A stretch of DNA of 64,000 nucleotides from Candidatus Gastranaerophilales bacterium (GTDB taxonomy: Bacteria > Cyanobacteriota > Vampirovibrionia > Gastranaerophilales > Gastranaerophilaceae). Positions 46,707 through 56,800 of the stretch are shown in pieces. The notes beneath the pieces were generated by a model. It had not been told where the DNA came from, did no database searches, and worked only from the letters and a program-made list of their open reading frames with translations. The translations under genes and the position numbers were made by a program. The stretch is from the NCBI GenBank assembly GCA_944322785.1, contig CALUPW010000005.1:52899-116898 (forward strand), written 5' to 3'. Position 1 is the first letter of the stretch. Each line of letters opens with the position of its first letter.

Positions 46707-47164
46707 AACCTGCTTCCCTAATTAAACTGAAATTAATGTTATTTCACATTTTCAGTATAATTGATGCCGGAAGTTTTGGCAACAAAATTTTTTACTATAA
46801 ACTGTTTTTCCAGTATAAAATTATTTAATTTTAATATTTCGGTAGAATATGATAATTCATCAGGATTTTGAAGATATCTCAACAAACATTGTTCATGCAG
46901 ATTCATAAATTTAATTTACCTATAAAATGTGTATCCAACCTTTGTGTGTATTTGTATTATTTCAAATATTTATGAAAATAACATCAACCTTTTATATAAT
47001 CATTATTTCTTTTTCTCATATATTTGCATGAATTTGTCTTTTAATGCGTTGCGGGTAAACAATTATTAAAAAATACTTGCTTATTTTTATTTTGTTGTAT
47101 AATATTGGTATAGTCGAAATTTAATTATCAAGTTTGGAATCTTGAAAAAAGAAAGAGGTTAAAA
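46707..47164. other. 458-base noncoding region before rpmE
   Basis: AT-rich, no gene seen. At its right end lies the rpmE promoter: TTGCTT (47077-47082), 15 bases, TATAAT (47098-47103). The rpmE leader contains a short hairpin TCAAG/CTTGA (47128-47145) before AGAAAGAGG. Confidence 0.6.
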
Positions 47165-47368
47165 ATGAAAGAAGGAATTCATCCCGATTATAAAAAAACA
47201 ACTATCAAATGTGTATGCGGTAACGAAATTGAAACCGGTTCAGTTGTTGACAATATTACGGTTGAAATTTGCAACCACTGCCATCCGTTCTATACAGGTC
47301 AACAAAAAATTCTTGACTCAGAGGGTCGTGTTGAAAGATTCAACAAACGTTACGGCAAAAAATCATAA
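47165..47368 (+). CDS. rpmE: Ribosomal protein L31
   Basis: 67 residues, 50S subunit. The zinc-binding (C+) form: CVCGNE near residue 17 and [10 protein letters not shown] near residue 39 supply the cysteines. AGAAAGAGG lies 8 bases upstream. Single gene with its own terminator. Confidence 0.97.
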   Translation: MKEGIHPDYKKTTIKCVCGNEIETGSVVDNITVEICNHCHPFYTGQQKILDSEGRVERFNKRYGKKS

Positions 47369-47376
47369 GTTTGATT

Positions 47377-47385
47377 TTGTAACAA
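47377..47385 (+). promoter_or_regulatory. TTGTAACAA between rpmE and thyX
   Basis: Sixth noncoding copy of this nonamer, 79 bases before thyX but upstream of the rpmE terminator. Its significance is unclear. Confidence 0.3.
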
Positions 47386-47395
47386 AAATATTAAA

Positions 47396-47431
47396 TAATA
47401 CCGCACCTCTATTAAGGTGTGGTATTATTTT
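47396..47431 (+). terminator. rpmE terminator
   Basis: AATAATACCGCACCT pairs with AGGTGTGGTATTATT around a 6-base loop with one G-U pair; T run follows. Confidence 0.85.
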
Positions 47432-47455
47432 GTAAAGATTAGTGGGAGGAATTTT

Positions 47456-48163
47456 ATGCAAGAAAATAATGAACCGGTAGTAAATTTAATTTCCAAACCG
47501 GAAAATATGTTAAAAACAGTTTACACAGCCTGCCGTACCTGTTACAGCGCAGATTATCCGATAAATATTTATAACAGCACGGATGATACCGAAAAAATGT
47601 TAAAACTAATCGAACGTGTAATATCATCGGGGCATTATTCAACAATTGAACACATACAGGTAAGTTTTGCAATTTCAAATGTATCAAGAGCATGTACACA
47701 TCAGCTTGTGCGTCACAGACATATGTCATTCTCACAAAAATCTCAGCGGTATGTAAAAGAAAAAGGTCAGTTTGATTATATTATTCCGCCCACAATTGAA
47801 AAAAATCAGGAAATGAAAGAAAAATTCATCAATTTTATGGGCAAAATTTCCGAACAATATCAGGAGTTTGTAGAAGCAGGAATTCCGGCGGAAGATGCGA
47901 GATTTGTTTTGCCAAATGCTGCTGCAAGTTCTCTTGTTGCAAGTTTAAATCTTCGTGAAATGATTCATCTGGCAAATTTAAGACTTTGTACAAGAGCACA
48001 GTATGAAATAAGAACACTTGTGAAAAAGATGTGTGAGGAGCTTGTTAAAGAAGAACCATGGTTAAAACCTTATCTTGTTCCTAAATGTGAACGTCTCGGT
48101 TTTTGTGATGAGGACAAATCCTGCGGTCGTAAACCGCAAAAAGCCGCTGTTTTATCAATTTAG
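47456..48163 (+). CDS. thyX: Flavin-dependent thymidylate synthase
   Basis: 235 residues. Makes dTMP from dUMP using FAD and NADPH. The ThyX motif RHR-x7-S is complete (RHRHMSFSQKS, Arg86-Ser96), with the nucleotide-binding RFVLPNAAASSL. GGGAGGA precedes the ATG; frame upstream to 47417 overlaps the terminator and is rejected. No thyA is seen nearby. Confidence 0.96.
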   Translation: MQENNEPVVNLISKPENMLKTVYTACRTCYSADYPINIYNSTDDTEKMLKLIERVISSGHYSTIEHIQVSFAISNVSRACTHQLVRHRHMSFSQKSQRYVKEKGQFDYIIPPTIEKNQEMKEKFINFMGKISEQYQEFVEAGIPAEDARFVLPNAAASSLVASLNLREMIHLANLRLCTRAQYEIRTLVKKMCEELVKEEPWLKPYLVPKCERLGFCDEDKSCGRKPQKAAVLSI

Positions 48164-48229
48164 TCTTAAATATTTCCCGCAAAAAACTCATTTACATGTT
48201 TTTAGTTTTGTATAAAAGGAAAATATTTA

Positions 48230-48850
48230 ATGACAATCGGGTTAAAACAGGTATTTCTGGCAGGTTTAATCGGAGTTTCTCCGCTATCTTCCGTTACAAA
48301 AGCGCAAAGTCTTAAGCAATTTGTTTCCAAAATAGTGCCGGAAGTTGGTGTTACAAGTACTCTGAATAAAGAAATGGCTTTGTTCAGAGGGTTAAATTTC
48401 CCGTTTAACAGTAAAAATAATCAATTTGATATATTTCTTGGAGCAGCTCTAAATCCTCACAAAAAAGGCGATTTTATCGGGATGCTTACAAACGATGCGA
48501 AATGGAATAAATATTCAAATTTTAGCATCTGGGCACGCTCGGTTATGATATTTTCCAAACGGGTTAAAAAAGCAATGGTTGAACTTTCACCTGTTAAGGT
48601 AAATTGGAAAGCCGGCAAATTTGATTTTTCTGTAAATCCTGCAATTTATGCAGGACGTGATTTTAAGGCCGGTGAAGCTAATCTCGGTTTAAGCGCAATA
48701 TTCCAAACGAGATACTCAGTTTCAACAAAAGATAAGTTGTTGTTAGAAGTCAGATATGCATCTGAGCCTGCAGAAAAATTTAAAAATATAAAATTTGAAA
48801 ACGGTCTTGATAATACCTCATACCGAATAACTTACAAAAGATATTTTTAA
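48230..48850 (+). CDS. Small putative outer-membrane beta-barrel protein
   Basis: 206 residues with an atypical signal-like N-terminus (KQVFLAGLIGVSPLSSVTKAQS). The mature part alternates hydrophobic and polar residues in short strands and ends in an aromatic Phe (RITYKRYF), the usual barrel-assembly signal. About eight strands would fit. No known family. AAAGGA precedes the ATG. Confidence 0.62.
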   Translation: MTIGLKQVFLAGLIGVSPLSSVTKAQSLKQFVSKIVPEVGVTSTLNKEMALFRGLNFPFNSKNNQFDIFLGAALNPHKKGDFIGMLTNDAKWNKYSNFSIWARSVMIFSKRVKKAMVELSPVKVNWKAGKFDFSVNPAIYAGRDFKAGEANLGLSAIFQTRYSVSTKDKLLLEVRYASEPAEKFKNIKFENGLDNTSYRITYKRYF

Positions 48851-48862
48851 TAACTACTTATT

Positions 48863-49777
48863 TTACTGTTCTAAGTACCTATTCTGACTTTTTATAAATA
48901 ATTCTATTTGTACCTTCATTGCTTTTTGTGATAAATAATGCTTATTTAGCATATCCAATTCTTTATCTGGTTTTACGTATTCAAATTTATTAGAACTTAA
49001 TTTATCAAAAACATGAAATAAAAATAACTTTCTTATGTATCTAGCTGCGCGTGATTTGTATTCTTCTGCGGTATTGGCATTTGCCTGGGTAAAGACATTT
49101 TTCAGGTTATCAATATTTAATTTTCCTACCATTGAGTATAATTTAAATCTATTTAAACTAAATAATAAATCCCACCCATTATTAAAAAACTCATCTTTTA
49201 ATAAATTGTTAATAGAAAAGCAGGTAAGTTTTTCTTTATTAAAAGTTAAGTGATTGTGTTCCAAAAAAGATTGTGCAGCTTCCAAAGAGTTTCCGGAATA
49301 AGTATAATCTATAAGGATAGGCTTTTTTTTGCCAGCAAAATTGTTTTTATTTATACCAATGCTGTCTAAATATTTTTTATAAATATCTGTATTTGGAATA
49401 TTTTTTGGTAACCCGTTTCTTAAACCTGATAGTGGAATGATTTTAACATCTGCTCCCAGCGCTTTGGAAACTTCAGCAATAGATGCAACTGAACGTCCGA
49501 CTGCAATTAATGTATAGTTATTTGTTCCGTATAAATTGTCAAAGTAGGATTTAACTTTGTTTGCAGCATATAAATTTATTTGTGCCATTTCTTTTATACG
49601 GGTAGGTGAAAAATAACGAAGTAATAATTTTAAAGGCAGTGGTATGTTTTTTATTGTCGCTGAATTAATTTGATCTGGAATTTTATCTAAGCAAGAATTT
49701 CCAATGTGATAATATTTGTTTGTTTTATTAAAAGATATATAATTGTGTAAATGATTTTTTAAATTATTAATTTTCAT
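48863..49777 (-). CDS. Phosphoribosyltransferase-fold-like protein
   Basis: 304 residues. The middle has LIAVGRSVASIAEV and, later, ILIDYTYSGNSLEA, which resembles the PRPP-binding loop (hydrophobic, Asp, then T/S-G-x-S). The helical N- and C-terminal parts are not recognised. Catalytic function is uncertain. Frame open to 49930 but those codons are low complexity; ATG 49777 lies six bases from TATTGT, again without a ribosome-binding site. Confidence 0.55.
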   Translation of the reverse strand: MKINNLKNHLHNYISFNKTNKYYHIGNSCLDKIPDQINSATIKNIPLPLKLLLRYFSPTRIKEMAQINLYAANKVKSYFDNLYGTNNYTLIAVGRSVASIAEVSKALGADVKIIPLSGLRNGLPKNIPNTDIYKKYLDSIGINKNNFAGKKKPILIDYTYSGNSLEAAQSFLEHNHLTFNKEKLTCFSINNLLKDEFFNNGWDLLFSLNRFKLYSMVGKLNIDNLKNVFTQANANTAEEYKSRAARYIRKLFLFHVFDKLSSNKFEYVKPDKELDMLNKHYLSQKAMKVQIELFIKSQNRYLEQ

Positions 49778-49966
49778 GTACTTACAATAAAACCTGAAAC
49801 GAATTTTTTTGCGGTGCATGTTTATCTTGCTGAAATGAACCAATAAAAACAAAATCAAGCACTTTGATAATATAGGTCTACTTATACAGCCGTTGTAGAT
49901 AACGCACCAAATATAAATATAAATATACAACAGTATTTCAAGCTTTAAAATATAAATTAAAAAATT

Positions 49967-50040
49967 CGGCCCCGATGCGATTCGAACGCATGATCTTTGG
50001 TTTAGGAAACCACTGCTCTATCCTGCTGAGCTACGAGGCC
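49967..50040 (-). tRNA. tRNA-Arg (CCT)
   Basis: 74 nt. Acceptor GGCCTCG/CGGGGCC with one G-U/T pair, T-arm GCGTTCGAATCGC, anticodon loop TTCCTAA giving CCT. First base pair of the anticodon stem is mismatched. Confidence 0.94.
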
Positions 50041-50044
50041 TTTT

Positions 50045-50071
50045 AAAAAGTCAGGAGTCTCCCCGACTTTT
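50045..50071 (-). terminator. Terminator between the two tRNA-Arg genes
   Basis: AAAAGTC/GACTTTT stem extended by G-C pairs, with a T run on the minus strand. Ends the tRNA-Arg(CCG) transcript. Confidence 0.7.
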
Positions 50072-50115
50072 GGTTTTTCAACCGGCTGTCAACCAAGTTT
50101 ATTTTAACATAAAAA

Positions 50116-50189
50116 TGTGCTTGACGGGAGTCGAACCCACGGCCTTTTCCTTCGGAGGGAAACGCTCTATCCAACTGAGCTACAAGCAC
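50116..50189 (-). tRNA. tRNA-Arg (CCG)
   Basis: 74 nt. Acceptor GTGCTTG/CAAGCAC, T-arm GGGTTCGACTCCC, anticodon stem TTTCC/GGAAA with loop CTCCGAA giving CCG. Confidence 0.96.
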
Positions 50190-50210
50190 ATTTTGCGTTA
50201 TTTTTATCAT

Positions 50211-50249
50211 AATAAAAGAGCGGCTTATAATCAAGTCCGCTCTTTTATT
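50211..50249 (-). terminator. lemA terminator
   Basis: Perfect 13-base stem, AATAAAAGAGCGG with CCGCTCTTTTATT, 13-base loop; works leftward after lemA. Confidence 0.85.
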
Positions 50250-50261
50250 TTTTTAGATTTT

Positions 50262-50891
50262 TTATTTAAAGAATTCTTTAGCATTAACAGCCTGACGTTC
50301 TTTTTCATCTTCGACCTTAAAGAACGGCATTTGTTTAAAGTTAAACATTGAAGCAATTACAGAACTCGGGAAAAGTTCTACTGCATTGTTAAGATCAAGG
50401 ACAGCTGCGTTATAAAATCTTCTGGCTGCTGCAATATGTTCCTCAACTTCGTTGTATGTCTGCATAGACTGTATCATTGTCTGGTCAGCTTTGATTTGAG
50501 GATAATTTTCCATATTAACCATCAATTGACCCATTTGACGTTGAATTTCACCGTCAAGTTTTAATTTCCCTTCAATGCTTCCAAGGCTTGAATCAAGTTT
50601 AAGTGCCTGAGCTCTTAATGCCGTAATGTTTTCCAGCAAACCTCTTTCGTGTTCCATGAATTTGTTTGCAATTGTTAAAATGTTCGGGATTAAGTCGTAA
50701 CGTTTTTTCAGTTGTACATCAATACTCGCAAAAGCTTCTTTAACTTTGTTTCTTTTTGTTACAAGCGAGTTGTAAATACAAATAATAATAAGTAAAATAA
50801 CACCTATTACAATAAGGCTTATTAATCCTGTTGACATTCCTGCACCTCCTAATGTGTCAGCAAATTGTTTTCCGCTTACAACGTTGTTCAT
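50262..50891 (-). CDS. lemA: LemA-family protein
   Basis: 209 residues. One N-terminal membrane segment (about 22-42) and the LemA helical domain: YNSLVTKRNKVKEAFASIDVQLKKRYDLIPN is the family signature. Membrane-associated, role unknown. AGAGAGG precedes the ATG. Confidence 0.92.
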   Translation of the reverse strand: MNNVVSGKQFADTLGGAGMSTGLISLIVIGVILLIIICIYNSLVTKRNKVKEAFASIDVQLKKRYDLIPNILTIANKFMEHERGLLENITALRAQALKLDSSLGSIEGKLKLDGEIQRQMGQLMVNMENYPQIKADQTMIQSMQTYNEVEEHIAAARRFYNAAVLDLNNAVELFPSSVIASMFNFKQMPFFKVEDEKERQAVNAKEFFK

Positions 50892-50956
50892 TTTTAACCT
50901 CTCTTCTTATACGTTGTTGTTTTATATAGTAGCATATTTTTCATTAATTGTCTAAT

Positions 50957-52303
50957 TTATTTTCCTGCAATTACTACAGTAAAATCCGTTCCGCTGCAAT
51001 AATTGTTTGTCGGATCATAAACAAACTGATATCCAATAATTGAAGGGGTTTTCTTTTTTAACCAGTTAAAGTAGTCGTTTGTTACCTGTTTTGAATGTGC
51101 GACAAATTGTGTATGTGTTTTGTTTACATGGCCTGTGCAGGTTACGCTTATTCCCAAATTTGTCAATTGTTCTTTTACAAGGGCTGCTTCATCGGCATTC
51201 CCTTCCGAGTACATAATTCCTGCCTTCATTTGAGGAGCTATATCCTGCGGATTGACTTTTTCTCTGTAAATCAGTCTGTCAACTACTTCCTGCGTTTTTT
51301 CGGGATCCAGAATCCAGTAGCTTATATAACCTTTTTTATTCGGTGCGCCTGGAAGCATTGCGATTTCTATTTTGTCCATATCAAGGTGTTTTGCAAGACC
51401 TGCATATTGTGAAAGTTCGTAAAATGACATGTTTGTTTTTATGTATTTGTTTGCAACGTTAATAATTTCAGGAAGTTTTGTAATTGTTTCCGGTTTTTTA
51501 AGAGCTTCCATCATCCCGCGTAAGAACCATTGCTGACGCTGAGTTCTTCCGATATCGCCCATAGCGTCATGTCTGAATCTTAAATAACCTATAACCTGTT
51601 TCCCGTTAAGATGATTAGGACCTCTGGTAAGATTGATAAATAACTTTCCGGAGTAGTCGTTATAGTGCATGTTTTTTTCAACATAAATATCAACACCGCC
51701 TATAGCATCAACAATTTCTTGAACTGCACGGTCATGAACCATTATATATCTGTCAATTTTAACACCAAGAGTGTCTTCAATGGTTTTTATTGTCATTCCG
51801 ATACCGCCGATTGCATGTGCTGCATTTATCTTTTGTATGCCGTGGTCGTCAGGCAGATAAACTTTACTGTCACGCGGAATTGAGATGGCATTAAGTGATT
51901 TTGTTCTCGGGTCTATGTTCATTAATATTATAGTATCAGTTCTTGTACCTTCCCACGGATCAGTGCCCTCACCGTTTGAGTCAACACCTAAAAGAAGAAT
52001 GTTTCTTCGTTTTGCGCCGAATGGAAATGAAAAATCCGCTTTATGTTTTGTATCGTTGTCTTTTGAAAGATTTACGAACAATTTTGTAACGGGGTTGTCT
52101 TTTCCGAGATTTTTTTCAAGAAATTCTTGATTGTCTGCAAGAACAAAAAAGCTTAAAGCTGCGCCTATTATGATTATTGTTAAAACCATTACTGTGCGTA
52201 AAAATTTTGAACTTTCTTTTCTTCTTAATTTTGCCTGACGTATATAATTTTCATCTTGATTAATTTGACTTCTTCTTGGTCCTTTGGGTGTATCGGTTTT
52301 CAT
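50957..52303 (-). CDS. LytR-CpsA-Psr family cell-wall polymer ligase
   Basis: 448 residues: short basic N-terminus, one membrane segment (about 35-57), LCP domain (about 100-260) with ILLLGVDSN, RTDTIILMNIDP, SIPRDSKVYLP, KINAAHAIGG and GYLRFRHDAMGDIGR, then a C-terminal LytR_C domain. LCP proteins attach lipid-linked polymers to peptidoglycan. AAGGA precedes the ATG. Confidence 0.92.
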   Translation of the reverse strand: MKTDTPKGPRRSQINQDENYIRQAKLRRKESSKFLRTVMVLTIIIIGAALSFFVLADNQEFLEKNLGKDNPVTKLFVNLSKDNDTKHKADFSFPFGAKRRNILLLGVDSNGEGTDPWEGTRTDTIILMNIDPRTKSLNAISIPRDSKVYLPDDHGIQKINAAHAIGGIGMTIKTIEDTLGVKIDRYIMVHDRAVQEIVDAIGGVDIYVEKNMHYNDYSGKLFINLTRGPNHLNGKQVIGYLRFRHDAMGDIGRTQRQQWFLRGMMEALKKPETITKLPEIINVANKYIKTNMSFYELSQYAGLAKHLDMDKIEIAMLPGAPNKKGYISYWILDPEKTQEVVDRLIYREKVNPQDIAPQMKAGIMYSEGNADEAALVKEQLTNLGISVTCTGHVNKTHTQFVAHSKQVTNDYFNWLKKKTPSIIGYQFVYDPTNNYCSGTDFTVVIAGK

Positions 52304-52384
52304 AATATATCCTTGTGTTTCACGTTATACTTAATATAATATTATATATTTACAATTTGCATATACAGTAATTTAATGATTTTG

Positions 52385-53752
52385 TTATATAACTTTTAGT
52401 AAGAATGTTGATACAAGCGAAAAATAAACAACAAGCCCCACAACATCAATGGTTGTTGCAATTACGGGGCCTGATGCAACTGCGGGATCAACATTCAGAG
52501 ATTTTAATGCAAACGGTGTAAATGTGCCGATAATTGTTGCCATGGTCATGTTAATGGTCATTGCGATACCCACAACAATTCCCAGTTCTATGTTGTGCTG
52601 CCATCCCCAGGTTACCATAGTAACAAGTATTCCGAAAATACTGCCTATAACAAGACCTATTAGCATTTCACGCAATATATGGTGGAATGCTGAACTTAAT
52701 GTCACCTGTCCTGTAGAAAGCCCCCGTACCATAAGAGTGATGCTTTGTGTCCCGATATTTCCGCCGAGGCCTGCCAGAAGCGGCATAAATATTGCAACAA
52801 TCGGTATTGCAGCAATTGTATGGTCAAAGTGGTGGGCAACATTAACAGCTATAAATTCACCCAGTAATGTTATAAAAAGCCACGGGGTTCTTGCTCGTAT
52901 TGCATTCAAAATATTCCCTGACAGAATTTCGTCTTCATCAACGATTTCTGTTGAAATACCTGAAGACTGATAAATTTCCTCGGTTGTTTCTTCTTCAAAC
53001 AAATCATGAACGTCGTCCCATGTTATCATCCCTTTAAGTCTGTTATACAAATCAACTACAGGCAGAGCGTTATACTGGTATTTCATAAATTCATCGGTGA
53101 TATAGTCGCTGTAATCGTCAACATGTAGTTTTACGATATCTGAAATCATGATATCTTCAACTTTTTTTGTAACGGGAGAAGTTAATAGTTTGCGTAGAGA
53201 AACAACACCCAGAAGGTGATTTTGTTTGTCTACAACGTAAATATAATAAAGTTCAAGATTATCCCGTTCAGCTTTAATTCTTATATAATTTAAGACATCC
53301 TGAACGCTCATATCCGAATTAACAGTTAACACAACAGGGTTCATAATACCGCCTGCAGTGTCTTCGTTATATGTCAAAAGTTCTCTTACTTCTTCGGAAA
53401 ATTTGTGCGGCAGTTTGTCAAGATATGTTTCGGTTTCATCCTCCTCCATATCTCCCAGAACGTCAGCTGCTGCGTCATGCGGCAATCTTGTCAAAATCTT
53501 TGATGCAACTTCCTGATCAATTTCGCCTAAAAGTTCAACCTGCATTTGCGGGGAAATATATTCCATAAGTTCAGCAGCTTTGTCAATATCAAGAAGCTCA
53601 AAACATTTAAGTCTTTCTTCCGGCTTTAGTTCCTGAAAAATATCCGCCAGATCCGCACTGTGAAATCCCGCCAGTTCTTCTTTCAACTGCTCGGTTGTTT
53701 CATCTTCCATTATTTCTCTTAATCTTTCGATTACGTTTGAAACATTCATCAT
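52385..53752 (-). CDS. mgtE: Magnesium transporter MgtE
   Basis: 455 residues, standard MgtE: N-domain (1-125), two CBS domains (about 130-260), plug helix and five membrane helices (about 285-455) with GNIGTQS and the NxxxA-type pore motif. TATAAT ends six bases before the first of two ATGs, so leaderless. Confidence 0.95.
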   Translation of the reverse strand: MMNVSNVIERLREIMEDETTEQLKEELAGFHSADLADIFQELKPEERLKCFELLDIDKAAELMEYISPQMQVELLGEIDQEVASKILTRLPHDAAADVLGDMEEDETETYLDKLPHKFSEEVRELLTYNEDTAGGIMNPVVLTVNSDMSVQDVLNYIRIKAERDNLELYYIYVVDKQNHLLGVVSLRKLLTSPVTKKVEDIMISDIVKLHVDDYSDYITDEFMKYQYNALPVVDLYNRLKGMITWDDVHDLFEEETTEEIYQSSGISTEIVDEDEILSGNILNAIRARTPWLFITLLGEFIAVNVAHHFDHTIAAIPIVAIFMPLLAGLGGNIGTQSITLMVRGLSTGQVTLSSAFHHILREMLIGLVIGSIFGILVTMVTWGWQHNIELGIVVGIAMTINMTMATIIGTFTPFALKSLNVDPAVASGPVIATTIDVVGLVVYFSLVSTFLLKVI

Positions 53753-53758
53753 AATATT

Positions 53759-53764
53759 ATTATA
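53759..53764 (-). promoter_or_regulatory. mgtE -10, leaderless
   Basis: Consensus TATAAT on the minus strand, then AATATT and the ATG at 53752. -35 region weak. Confidence 0.55.
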
Positions 53765-53803
53765 GTACGAATATAATTTTTGGTGATGAATGTATATTTA
53801 TTT

Positions 53804-56800
53804 CTATGATTTTAATCTGATTTTTCCGGTCAATTTATCGACTTCCCAGTTGTCTGAAAGTTTATAAACAACAAATGAGCCGTGTTCTCCTTTTCCGGAA
53901 TCTGAACGGTTATCATGGTAGTTTGCCCATTGAAGGTTGTCTGTTGCATCGGCATAACCCTGACCGTTACCGTTTGTTATGGCAATATGACCTTCTTCAT
54001 TTTCATAACCCTCGCCGGGTGTCCATATAACAATATATCCGGCCGGAAGACTTGATAAGTCGGAGGTATTAATTTCTCTTGCTATTCCTGCTCCGGTTTC
54101 CACGTATTTTACGGGTGTAAACATTTCCGGATGTGCTTCAAACCAGTTTTTAACATATTTGGGCTGACTTCCGTATTCAGCCATTTCGCTTACATCAATT
54201 CCGGCGTTGCTCATTGCCTCCTTGACACCGGTAAGACAATAGCCGCTTGTTATATTGTTTGGATTTTTCATTGCAACATTATATCCTGCATTTGCAAGAA
54301 TACTTGCTTCTTCGGATATTCGTCCTCTTGTTGTAAATTCACTTACGGACTGTGGTTTTTCATGTTTAAATCCGCGGCGTTCTCCGTACTCATTTACATA
54401 TCCGCTGTTGGTTCCGTTAAGATTCGTTTCACGAAGAACTTCTTTGTTAGAAGCTGACGCATTATATACGGCACTATGATTGTTCAAATATGCTTTTCTG
54501 AATTTATCTTCGGCATGTCCGACTGCTTTTGCATAATTATTTCGTAAAATGCTTGCTTCATTACTGTTAATTCCATCAGAGGTATTAATTTGCCGATTTG
54601 AGTTTACTTTGCTTTTAAGTTCCTTCAGGTGCATTAGTAAAAGTTTTATATCCGAATTAGTCAAAGATTCAATTTCATCTTTACTAAGTCCGAAGTCAAA
54701 GCTCAATTCTCCGTTTTGCAGAGCGGAAACAAGCTGCTGTCTGAGATTTGAGTCAATACCTTTAGCGGATAAAGACTGATTGAGCTGTTTAATTTCAGCA
54801 GGAGTATTAAGATGTTTTGCCTTATCCGTGTACATTGCAGGCAGAAAAACAACTCCGCCCATCTCTCCGTTGTTTTTCATATCGTCGAAAGTGCGTGTAC
54901 TTTCGGCTTTAGCTTCGGCTTCTTTACGAGAATCTGCATTTTCAACAAGTTTATATTCTTGAGTTATTTCACGGACTTTTCTTGAATATTCCCAGCCCTG
55001 AGGTTTGTAAGTTCCGTTTAAAAGCGATGCGGCTTCGCCGCCGTTCCATAGAGCACAAAGTGCATCCTGACGGGTAATGTTGTTAGCCCATGCTTCGGTA
55101 TTGCCTGTTTTTTCGGCAATACCTTCTTCGTTTATCTCCCAACCGTTGTATTGTACAATTGTATCCTGAGCTGTTTCCATGCCCTGTTGATATTTTGCGG
55201 TGTCCAGGCGTTTGTTTAAATGTGCAAGAAGAACCATTGTTGCTTTAGCTGAAACTTCCGGATCAAGCAGTTGTTTTTCGTTTGTTATTCCCAGAGCTTC
55301 CATATCACGCTTTATTGCAGGATCTTTTATATGCATGGTATATTTTAGCTGGGTCATTCCGTATGACCAATCTCGTTTTTGTTCTTCAACCGTACCGGTA
55401 GCTTGCAGTACATCTTCAGTCATACTTGAAACAGGCATAATCATATTCTTAAGAGCTTTATCAATATTTAAACTGTCCGCACCTCTTAAAATGTCTTTCA
55501 CTGTTTGGCGTCCTGTTTGTTCGCCGAAATTAGTTTCTTTTCCGGCAATTCCTATTGCAGTTTGGGCAAGCGTGTTATATGTATCATTATCTATTCCAAG
55601 TTGGCGCATAAGAATTTCTTTGTCGTTGACAAGTGCAGAAGCAAATTTTTTAGCATTCTCTGGAGCATCTTCCGGCATTTTAAAAGAAATATCTGCGGCA
55701 ACTTTAAGTGGTTTTTCAGGTTCTGTTTTAACCTCCGGCTTTTCTGCCATTGCGGTTTTTAATACGGTATTTTTCTTAAGCTTACCTTCTTTATAAGTTC
55801 CTTCAATTACTCTGCCATCATTATAGGTTGTTGTTTGAGTCAGATAATAGTCTTCTTTTGTGGCGCTGGAGTTCCGATTGCGTAAGCCGGCATTGATTGC
55901 TTTTCCGGGGTTGCTTACAAGATTACGGATGCTGAATGCATCCCATGCATCCTGCAGGCCTTTTTGAAAAGCTTCGCCTGAAGTCATTTCTTCCTGCCAT
56001 GATTTGTCAGACAAAACGGTTCTGATTTCTTTTACATCTTTATAATTAAGATTTGTTTGAATTATTTCATAGTGTCCTGTAGTTTCGTTATACTCAACTC
56101 TAGCGTTTCCGCCGCTTTCTGCTTGTATATCAGCTGCTATTTTTTGAAACTTCTCAGGTGCAGGTGATGCTTTTTCTTTTGTCTGTGAACCGTTTGTATA
56201 TGATGTTTCCGTAATGCGACCATTATTGTATTTTTGAGTTTGAGTCAAAAGATTGCCGGCGGAATCGTATTTTATTTCGATTTCACCGATTTTATTTTCG
56301 CTCATATTCCTGCCGGCTGTAATTTTTATTGAGTAACAGCCTTGAGAGTCTTTTGTAACTTCATAGGTATCTCCGCTTTTTTGAAGTTCATTAATACGAT
56401 TTTGTACGGCTTGCGGGTAGCTTTCTTTAACAGTATCTTTAGAGGATGAGGAGCCTGCGCCTCTGACGTTTTCCGTACCTGAACTACCGGAGGATGAGGA
56501 ACTTGCAGCAGCCGGTTTTTGTCCGTAAAGTTCGTTGTATTTTTGAACTTCCGCTTTTCCTGCGGTTTCATCTAACAGCCCTTCCTGATTTACTTTATCT
56601 TGAATTGAGGGTGGAATTTTTACTTTATCACCTACTTTAAACCAGTTCCTTTGAGCGGAAGTTTTGTTTGCATTTACGAATTCTTCATATTCCGGCGTTC
56701 CTTCTTTGAAACCTAGTCTTTCAGCAGTCTTTTTAAACGTTTCGCCTTCTTTAGGATATGTTATTAAATTTCCGTTTTCATCGTGTTCCAAATTGGAGTC

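Noticed and set aside
47377..47385. TTGTAACAA as a thyX promoter element
   Set aside because: The rpmE terminator lies between it and thyX, so it is unlikely to act on thyX; kept only as a motif copy.
49778..49930. Upstream extension of the PRTase-like gene
   Set aside because: The first 51 codons encode a low-complexity Tyr/Ile-rich stretch and have no ribosome-binding site.
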